A model generated the notes under the pieces. It was given only the letters and a program-made list of their open reading frames with translations, was not told the DNA's origin and did not search any database. From contig CAJMPF010000102.1 in NCBI GenBank assembly GCA_905215195.1, positions 1 to 6,491 of the forward strand: DNA of 6,491 nucleotides, read 5' to 3'. Below, piece after piece: positions 1 through 3,755 of this stretch; the stretch's first letter is position 1, and every line of letters starts with the position of its first letter. The translations under genes and the position numbers were made by a program. This stretch comes from an uncultured bacterium (GTDB taxonomy: Bacteria; Actinomycetota; Coriobacteriia; Coriobacteriales; Coriobacteriaceae).

Positions 1-76
1 CCCTTTTGTTTGTTGAATGCGCGGTAAGCCGGGCCTTTTCTGAGTCCAAACGGTCAGCAACCATCCGCGAACGGTA

Positions 77-96
77 TTTGTTCAAAAAAGAACAAA
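77..96. promoter_or_regulatory. Operator-like palindrome upstream of lacA
   Basis: A perfect inverted repeat: TTTGTTC (77-83), six A bases (84-89), then GAACAAA (90-96). It lies about 150 bases before the lacA start in a clearly AT-rich stretch. The GTTC-6-GAAC geometry is that of DeoR-family operators such as the GlpR consensus (TGTTCG-N4-CGAACA), and LacR, the usual repressor of lacABCD operons, belongs to that family. The dyad is seen directly; its role as a LacR-type operator is inferred. No regulator gene is in the window. Confidence 0.55.
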
Positions 97-122
97 GACA
101 AACAAATTATTGTTGCAGTTAA

Positions 123-152
123 TGTTCGAATGTGTTCAAATAAACATGAACA
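123..152. promoter_or_regulatory. Second operator-like cluster upstream of lacA
   Basis: TGTTCA (133-138) and TGAACA (147-152) form a perfect 6-bp inverted repeat with an 8-base spacer. A further half-site, TGTTCG (123-128), sits exactly 10 bases, about one helical turn, upstream of TGTTCA in the same orientation. With the dyad at 77-96 there are five GTTC/GAAC half-sites in 76 bases. The spacing between GTTC and GAAC is 10 here against 6 in the first dyad, so the two sites are not simple copies. A weak sigma-70-like promoter, TTGCAG (113-118) and TCAAAT (136-141) with 17 bases between, would overlap this cluster, which would suit repression. The promoter is uncertain. Confidence 0.5.
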
Positions 153-214
153 GTGAAGAACCGCACATTCAGATGCCCGGACCTGAACGCGATTCAACAC
201 TTCCAAACAGAAAC

Positions 215-228
215 TACGCACCTGCGTA
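215..228. repeat. Short dyad just before the lacA ribosome binding site
   Basis: TACGCA (215-220), CC, then TGCGTA (223-228) is a perfect 6-bp dyad ending six bases before the lacA Shine-Dalgarno sequence. In RNA it could only form a very small hairpin, because the outermost possible loop is two bases and the inner pair would have to open. It may be a binding half-site pair or chance. Confidence 0.25.
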
Positions 229-234
229 TCTCTC

Positions 235-241
235 AAGGAGG
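235..241 (+). promoter_or_regulatory. Ribosome binding site of lacA
   Basis: AAGGAGG is a near-perfect Shine-Dalgarno sequence ending five bases before the ATG at 247. It fixes the lacA start and predicts strong initiation, as expected for the first gene of the operon. Confidence 0.85.
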
Positions 242-246
242 ATGTC

Positions 247-675
247 ATGAGGGTTGTAATCGCTTCCGATGCCGACGGTATGTCGATGAAGGAGTCCATC
301 AAGGAGATGCTCATCGCCGACGGTCACGAGGTCGTCGACTATTCCGAGACCCCTGCCGCGGACTTTGTCGATTCCGCGACCGCCGTTGCCAAGGACCTGC
401 TGGAGCACAAGGATTCCCAGGGCTTCGCATTCGATAAGTACGGCGTCGGCTCCTATATGGCCGCCGTCAAGATCAAGGGCATGGTCGTTGCCAACATTTC
501 CGACGAGCGTTCCGCCTACATGACCCGCGAGCACAACGGTTCGCGCATGGTCACCATGGGCCCGGGCGTTGTGGGCACCGAGGTCGCCAAGAAGATCGCC
601 CGCGAGTTCCTGCGCGCCCAGTACGCCGGCGGCCGTCACCAGATCCGTGTCGACATGCTCAATAAGATGGCCTAA
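247..675 (+). CDS. lacA: Galactose-6-phosphate isomerase subunit LacA
   Basis: LacA is the smaller subunit of the cytosolic LacAB isomerase, which converts D-galactose 6-phosphate to D-tagatose 6-phosphate, the first step of the tagatose-6-phosphate pathway. The 142-residue product has the full length of the family (about 141-142). It carries the LacA blocks SDERSAYMTREHN at residues 85-97 and GGRHQIRVDMLNKM at 128-141, both closely matching my memory of the lactococcal protein. LacAB belongs to the RpiB/LacAB fold. The RpiB catalytic cysteine position is DKYGVG (63-68) here, with no cysteine, which is normal for LacA; LacB supplies that residue. The ATG is chosen for its strong AAGGAGG five bases upstream. 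It is first in the operon, 63 bases before lacB, and probably controlled by the dyads at 77-152. The identification is very secure. Confidence 0.96.
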   Translation: MRVVIASDADGMSMKESIKEMLIADGHEVVDYSETPAADFVDSATAVAKDLLEHKDSQGFAFDKYGVGSYMAAVKIKGMVVANISDERSAYMTREHNGSRMVTMGPGVVGTEVAKKIAREFLRAQYAGGRHQIRVDMLNKMA

Positions 676-725
676 CGAGAGCCACCGAGAACTCGAACTT
701 CTACCTCAACTTGTGAATTCAGACG

Positions 726-730
726 AAAGG
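726..730 (+). promoter_or_regulatory. Ribosome binding site of lacB
   Basis: AAAGG lies eight bases before the ATG at 739. It is weaker than the lacA site but is the only Shine-Dalgarno-like sequence near this start. The 63-base lacA-lacB gap shows no terminator or promoter, so the two genes are probably co-transcribed. Confidence 0.6.
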
Positions 731-738
731 ACGTTCTG

Positions 739-1263
739 ATGAAGAAGACCATCGCAATCGGTTGCGACCATATCGTTACGGACGAGAAGATCTATCTGGC
801 CGACCGCCTGGAGCAGGCTGGCTACAAGGTGCTCGACTGCGGCACCTACAGCCACACCCGTACGCACTATCCCATCTACGGCAAGGCCGTGGGCGAGGCA
901 GTTGCCAGCGGCAAGGCCGACTTTGGTGTGGCCCTGTGCGGCACCGGCATTGGTATCACCAACGCCGTCAACAAGGTTCCCGGCGCCCGTTGCGCCCTGG
1001 TCCGCGACATGACCTCTGCCCTCTATGCCCGTCGCGAGCTCAACGCCAACATCGTGGGCTTTGGTGGCAAGATCACCGGCGAGTTCCTGATGGCCGATAT
1101 CATGCTTGCCTTCCTGGAGGAGCCCTACGAGAAGACTCCCGAGCACGACGCCCTGATCGCCAAGATCGATGCCTGCAATAAGGCCGACGCCGAGGCTCAG
1201 GCTGACCCGCACTTCTTTGACGAGTTCCTGGAGAAGTGGGACCGCGGCGAATACCACGACTAA
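739..1263 (+). CDS. lacB: Galactose-6-phosphate isomerase subunit LacB
   Basis: LacB is the larger subunit of the LacAB isomerase (galactose 6-phosphate to tagatose 6-phosphate, cytosol). The 174-residue product matches the usual length of about 171-173. The N-terminal IAIGCDHIVTDEK (5-17), THYPIYGKAVGEAVASG (42-58) and CGTGIGITN (67-75) are RpiB/LacAB hallmarks. Cys67 is in the place of the RpiB catalytic cysteine that LacA lacks. VRDMTSALYARRELNAN (88-104) and the C-terminal HFFDEFLEKWDRGEYHD (158-174) are typical of LacB and distinguish it from ribose-5-phosphate isomerase B. It follows lacA by 63 bases. Its stop codon runs directly into an orphan Shine-Dalgarno sequence and a palindrome, so the next gene is unusually far away (377 bases). 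The identification is very secure. Confidence 0.96.
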   Translation: MKKTIAIGCDHIVTDEKIYLADRLEQAGYKVLDCGTYSHTRTHYPIYGKAVGEAVASGKADFGVALCGTGIGITNAVNKVPGARCALVRDMTSALYARRELNANIVGFGGKITGEFLMADIMLAFLEEPYEKTPEHDALIAKIDACNKADAEAQADPHFFDEFLEKWDRGEYHD

Positions 1264-1268
1264 GGAGG
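1262..1268 (+). promoter_or_regulatory. Orphan Shine-Dalgarno sequence after the lacB stop
   Basis: AAGGAGG overlaps the last two bases of the lacB TAA stop. No ATG, GTG or TTG occurs within the usual 4-13 bases downstream; a palindrome starts there instead. The sequence is what one would expect for a tightly coupled next gene, so it may be a remnant from before the intergenic element was placed here. A chance match cannot be excluded. Confidence 0.4.
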
Positions 1269-1294
1269 TTACGCGGTTTTCCAAACCGCGTAAC
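1268..1294. repeat. Perfect 12-bp palindrome after lacB
   Basis: GTTACGCGGTTT (1268-1279) and AAACCGCGTAAC (1283-1294) pair perfectly around a TCC loop. As RNA this is a stable hairpin directly behind the lacB stop. It is followed by CGGGTCG rather than a T-tract, so it is not a classical intrinsic terminator. It could protect the lacAB message from 3' decay, pause transcription, or be one end of a repeat element. Confidence 0.7.
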
Positions 1295-1334
1295 GGGTCG
1301 ACGCTGCGCGCCGCCCAGGCATCCCATCTTGCCG

Positions 1335-1423
1335 CTCAAACCGTCGCTCGCGTACATGAAGTACGCGTCGCTCCTCTTTCGCGGCGACCTGGGGCACCTG
1401 AGCGCCGCTCGCTGACGTTTGAG
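1335..1423. repeat. Nested dyad element in the lacB-epimerase gap
   Basis: The outer arms CTCAAACCGTC (1335-1345) and GACGTTTGAG (1414-1423) pair over 10 bp with one bulged C. Inside, CGCGTAC (1349-1355) and GTACGCG (1361-1367) pair perfectly around ATGAA. The inner hairpin is flanked by direct repeats GTCGCTC at 1343-1349 and 1367-1373. The sequence is GC-rich with no convincing reading frame. Its style resembles dispersed intergenic elements I associate with Coriobacteriia, but there is no second copy in the window, so its repeat status is inferred. Confidence 0.5.
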
Positions 1424-1624
1424 TGACCTGTGAGATCGTCCCTGTTGTTGCGAAGTGTTCTGGTACGGCGAGCTGCTCCGATAACACGTTTGCTTGCTTG
1501 GCTTGAGTGCTTCGCTCTTGGCTGTACTTGGCGATTTGCAGCTTTTCAATTGACGGCTCGCGTTTCTGTGAGGGGGCGCGGGCCGGTTTTCTATCAGCCC
1601 TATTGACTTGGCGGGCTGTTGTAA
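1424..1624. other. Intergenic spacer without a recognisable gene
   Basis: Together with the elements at 1262-1423 this makes a 377-base gap between lacB and the epimerase. The stretch is T-rich compared with the neighbouring genes, has several GCTTG repeats near 1490-1505, and holds a short dyad, CAGCCC (1595-1600) and GGGCTG (1613-1618), just before the epimerase ribosome binding site. I see no convincing reading frame, RNA gene or promoter. TTGACG near 1551 lacks a matching -10 box. Whether the epimerase is read through from lacAB or has its own promoter cannot be told. Confidence 0.5.
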
Positions 1625-1635
1625 GAAAGGGAAGG
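1625..1635 (+). promoter_or_regulatory. Ribosome binding site of the epimerase gene
   Basis: The purine run GAAAGGGAAGG ends five bases before the ATG at 1641. It decides the start. A frame-continuous TTG at 1608 would add eleven residues (MAGCCKKGKAP) that do not look like the family's N-terminus, and it has no Shine-Dalgarno sequence. Confidence 0.7.
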
Positions 1636-1640
1636 CTCCT

Positions 1641-2522
1641 ATGGAGTTTGTTCTTGATAACGGTTCTATCCGCGTGGCACTGAGCACGGCTGGCGGATCG
1701 TTCACTTCTATTGCGGCCAACGGCCGTGAGTACCTGTGGCAGGGTGACCCGGCGGTCTGGTCGGGCCAGGCACCCATTTGCTTCCCGATCTGCGGCGGCC
1801 TTCGCGACGGTCACGCAATGACCATGGGCGGCCGCGATGTCAAGCTTGCCCGTCACGGCTTTGCGCGCAAACAGGAGTGGAAACTCGAGGAGCAGAGCGA
1901 CAACATGGTTGCGCTGAGCCTAAGCTCTGCCGACCATGCCGAGTTGCTCGAGCAGTACCCGTATCCGTTTAAGATCGTTGCTCGTTACACGATCGATGCG
2001 GCAAAGGTGGCCGTGTCGTACGAGGTGACCAATGAGGGCACCGAGGACATGCCGTTCTTTGTGGGCGGTCACCCTGGCTTTAAGTGCCCGCTTGACGAGG
2101 GCGAGTCCTATGACGACTACGAGCTCCGTTTTGAGCAGCGCGAGGCCGCCGAGCTCTGTACTGCCGTTCCCTCGACGGGCCTGATTGACGTTGAGCATCG
2201 CAGCAAGAACCCGATGGTTGGCCATGACCTGCCGCTGACCCACGAACTCTTTGACTTCGCGGAGACCATCTTTGACGTGCTCGAGAGCCGCGTGGTTACG
2301 CTGACCAAGAAGACCGAGGACAAGGGCGTGCGACTGACGTTCCCCGATATGCCGTACCTGATTGTGTGGAGCAAGCCCGAGGGCGACTTTGTGGCCGTGG
2401 AACCGTGGGGCGGCCTGTCCACCTGCTCCGACGAGGACGATATTCTGGAGCACAAGCGCGGCTGCCTGGTGGCCAAGCCGGGGGAGACCGTTACCCGCGG
2501 CTTTGAGATCGAGATCCTTTAA
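1641..2522 (+). CDS. lacX: LacX-like aldose 1-epimerase (mutarotase family)
   Basis: This is a cytosolic protein of the galactose mutarotase (GalM) superfamily, LacX-like branch, expected to interconvert alpha and beta anomers of a hexose. The 293-residue length fits LacX-type proteins (about 290-300) and is shorter than classical GalM. Family landmarks are ICFPICGGLRDG (46-57), RHGFAR (71-76), GGHPGF (142-147) and VAVEPWGG (251-258). His72, His144 and Glu254 are the likely binding and catalytic residues, by analogy with GalM, where a His acts as acid and a Glu as base. No signal peptide or membrane segment is seen. It lies between lacB and lacC, whereas in Lactococcus lacX closes the operon; its substrate there is not firmly settled. 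The family is secure. The exact substrate, free galactose or a phosphorylated sugar, is not, and the symbol is assigned by similarity and context. Confidence 0.88.
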   Translation: MEFVLDNGSIRVALSTAGGSFTSIAANGREYLWQGDPAVWSGQAPICFPICGGLRDGHAMTMGGRDVKLARHGFARKQEWKLEEQSDNMVALSLSSADHAELLEQYPYPFKIVARYTIDAAKVAVSYEVTNEGTEDMPFFVGGHPGFKCPLDEGESYDDYELRFEQREAAELCTAVPSTGLIDVEHRSKNPMVGHDLPLTHELFDFAETIFDVLESRVVTLTKKTEDKGVRLTFPDMPYLIVWSKPEGDFVAVEPWGGLSTCSDEDDILEHKRGCLVAKPGETVTRGFEIEIL

Positions 2523-2539
2523 CGAGCTATCGTATGTTT

Positions 2540-2559
2540 GGGGCGGGTTATGCCGCCCC
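2540..2559 (+). repeat. GC-rich hairpin between the epimerase gene and lacC
   Basis: GGGGCGG (2540-2546) and CCGCCCC (2553-2559) form a perfect 7-bp stem with the loop GTTATG, five bases before the lacC Shine-Dalgarno sequence. There is no T-tract, so it is not an intrinsic terminator. In this position it could mark an mRNA processing or stability point, or tune lacC translation. Confidence 0.6.
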
Positions 2560-2564
2560 GGAAC

Positions 2565-2569
2565 AGGAG
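2565..2569 (+). promoter_or_regulatory. Ribosome binding site of lacC
   Basis: AGGAG lies six bases before the ATG at 2576 and decides the start. An upstream in-frame ATG at 2534 would add fourteen residues ahead of the canonical N-terminus MILTVTMNPSID, and its message would run through the hairpin at 2540-2559. Confidence 0.8.
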
Positions 2570-2575
2570 TTCAAC

Positions 2576-3511
2576 ATGATTCTGACCGTTACCATGAACC
2601 CGTCGATTGATACGCGCTATCAGCTCGACAAGCTGATCATCGACGACGTGAACCGTGTGACGCCCGAAAAGACCGCTGGCGGCAAGGGCCTCAACGTGAG
2701 CCGTGTGCTGCTGCAGTTGGGCGACGATGTGCTCGCGACCGGTCTGCTCGGCGGACACATGGGTGCCTATATGGCCGAGCTTATGGATGCCGACGGCGTC
2801 AAGAACGACTTTGTGCCCATCGCCGGTGAGACGCGCATTTGCCTGAATATTCTGCACGAGGGTAATCAGACCGAGCTTTTGGAGAGCGGCCCGCAGATCG
2901 CTTCGGCCGAGCTCGAAGCCTTTACGGCCAAGTTTGCCGAGCTTGCAGCGAAGGCAGATGTTGTGACGCTTTCGGGCTCGCTGCCGCGTGGCGTCGATGC
3001 CGGCTACTATGCCGAGCTCGTCAAGATCGCCGAGGAGGCGGGCGCCAAGGTGCTGCTCGACACTTCGGGTGCATCGCTGGAGGCCGCGCTGGAGTCCGAC
3101 GCTAAGCCTGAGCTCGTAAAGCCCAACCTGACCGAGATTAACGGCCTACTGGGTACGTCCTTTACGACCGATGATGTCGATGCCCTGCGCGAGGCGCTTG
3201 CCGCCGATGACCGTTTTGCCGGTATCCCCTGGGTTGTCGTTTCGATGGGCGCTGCCGGTTCGGTTGGCTTCCATGAGGGTCGCGCGTTCCGCGCCAAGAC
3301 GCCCGCGATTGCGGCTGTGAACGCGACGGGTTCCGGTGACTCGACCATCGCCGGTTTTGCGCATGCCATTGCTGCTGGTGCCGACGACGTCACGGTGCTC
3401 AAGACCGCCAATACCTGCGGCAAGCTTAACGCCATGGATCCCAAGACCGGCCACCTGGTCATGGACCGCTGGGACGAGATTTACAACGGCGTTGAGGTCG
3501 TAGAGTTGTAG
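2576..3511 (+). CDS. lacC: Tagatose-6-phosphate kinase LacC
   Basis: LacC is a cytosolic PfkB/ribokinase-family sugar kinase that uses ATP to turn tagatose 6-phosphate into tagatose 1,6-bisphosphate, the step after LacAB. The 311-residue product has the family length (about 310). It starts with MILTVTMNPSID (1-12). TAGGKGLNVSR (33-43) is the first PfkB signature, KPN is at 182-184, and NATGSGDSTIAG (249-260) contains the anion hole and catalytic base Asp255. GETRICLNILHEGNQTELLE (84-103) closely follows LacC as I remember it. The close relative 1-phosphofructokinase (FruK) is the main alternative; the lacAB context and whole-length resemblance favour LacC. It starts 53 bases after the epimerase gene and is the last gene of the operon seen here. 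No lacD aldolase follows. Confidence 0.92.
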   Translation: MILTVTMNPSIDTRYQLDKLIIDDVNRVTPEKTAGGKGLNVSRVLLQLGDDVLATGLLGGHMGAYMAELMDADGVKNDFVPIAGETRICLNILHEGNQTELLESGPQIASAELEAFTAKFAELAAKADVVTLSGSLPRGVDAGYYAELVKIAEEAGAKVLLDTSGASLEAALESDAKPELVKPNLTEINGLLGTSFTTDDVDALREALAADDRFAGIPWVVVSMGAAGSVGFHEGRAFRAKTPAIAAVNATGSGDSTIAGFAHAIAAGADDVTVLKTANTCGKLNAMDPKTGHLVMDRWDEIYNGVEVVEL

Positions 3512-3533
3512 CGGTTGCGACTCCTAATAGAAT

Positions 3534-3597
3534 GAGCGTGGATAATCTCCCGCTTTTGGTGCCCATACGAGCTCAAAGTGGGAGATTTTCCACGCTC
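3534..3597. repeat. Long hairpin element downstream of lacC
   Basis: Two 23-base arms, 3534-3556 and 3575-3597, pair at 21 of 23 positions around an 18-base loop. The arms begin GAGCGTGGA and end TCCACGCTC. The element starts 22 bases after the lacC stop. No T-tract follows (the next bases are GAGTCATT), so it is not a textbook terminator, though a stem this long could still stop or stabilise the lac transcript. Its length and shape suggest a mobile palindromic repeat scattered through the genome, which the window alone cannot prove. Confidence 0.7.
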
Positions 3598-3598
3598 G

Positions 3599-3659
3599 AG
3601 TCATTAGTCGTCGGGGACGTTCTTTAATGACCAGTCGTTTAAGAACATCCCCAATGACT
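3599..3659. repeat. Second long hairpin element in the convergent gap
   Basis: The inner arms 3613-3631 (starting GGGGACGTTCTT) and 3634-3652 (ending AAGAACATCCCC) pair at 16 of 19 positions with a two-base loop. The outer arms AGTCATT (3599-3605) and AATGACT (3653-3659) also match perfectly, with a seven-base bulge on the left only. The whole forms a nearly continuous cruciform-capable dyad. It has no T-tract. It lies one base after the preceding element and six bases before the terminator stretch. Confidence 0.65.
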
Positions 3660-3665
3660 ACACTC

Positions 3666-3706
3666 AAAAAACGGCGCCCGCCGGCGATGTTGCCGGCAGG
3701 CGCCGT
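3666..3706 (-). terminator. Intrinsic terminator of the galKT operon
   Basis: Arms 3671-3685 (ACGGCGCCCGCCGGC) and 3692-3706 (GCCGGCAGGCGCCGT) pair at 14 of 15 positions around the loop GATGTT. Read on the - strand, the very GC-rich stem runs straight into six T bases (A bases at 3666-3671 on the + strand). It lies 47 bases beyond the galT stop. On the + strand the stem is followed only by TTGTCTTG, so any stop for the lac transcript would be weaker. Confidence 0.88.
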
Positions 3707-3720
3707 TGTCTTGAAGACGA

Positions 3721-3755
3721 AATGATCCGTTTTCCTCCGTCCCCAAGGGATCATT
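3721..3755. repeat. Inverted repeat overlapping the galT stop
   Basis: AATGATCC (3721-3728) and GGATCATT (3748-3755) form a perfect 8-bp dyad with a 19-base spacer. The right arm contains two of the three bases of the galT stop codon. The spacer carries GTCCCC (3739-3744), the complement of the GGGGAC found in the hairpin at 3613. As RNA on the - strand it would put the galT stop codon in a stem; as DNA it is another element of the same intergenic cluster. Confidence 0.5.

Noticed and set aside
214..639. A 141-residue - strand frame opposite lacA
   Set aside because: It is an antisense shadow of the unambiguous lacA gene.
1268..1294. Palindrome after lacB as an intrinsic terminator
   Set aside because: The stem is strong but is followed by CGGGTCG with no run of T on either strand.
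1169..1426. A + strand frame of 85 codons over the lacB end and the intergenic repeats
   Set aside because: It starts inside lacB in another frame, and the rest is the translated dyad element. There is no ribosome binding site and no family resemblance.
1608..1640. TTG start extending the epimerase by eleven residues
   Set aside because: There is no Shine-Dalgarno sequence before the TTG, and the added residues fall across the ribosome binding site of the ATG at 1641, which gives the family-typical N-terminus.
1100..1856. Two long - strand open frames across the lacB end, the 377-base gap and the epimerase start
   Set aside because: Both overlap the secure + strand lacB and epimerase genes and run through the palindromic elements; their products are Arg/Ser/Pro-rich with no recognisable domain.
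2534..2575. ATG start extending lacC by fourteen residues
   Set aside because: The extension covers the hairpin and the AGGAG site; the family N-terminus MILTVT begins at 2576.
3512..3753. A CRISPR array or a small RNA gene in the convergent gap
   Set aside because: The dyads differ from each other and show no regular direct repeat and spacer pattern. No promoter is seen that would define an RNA gene.
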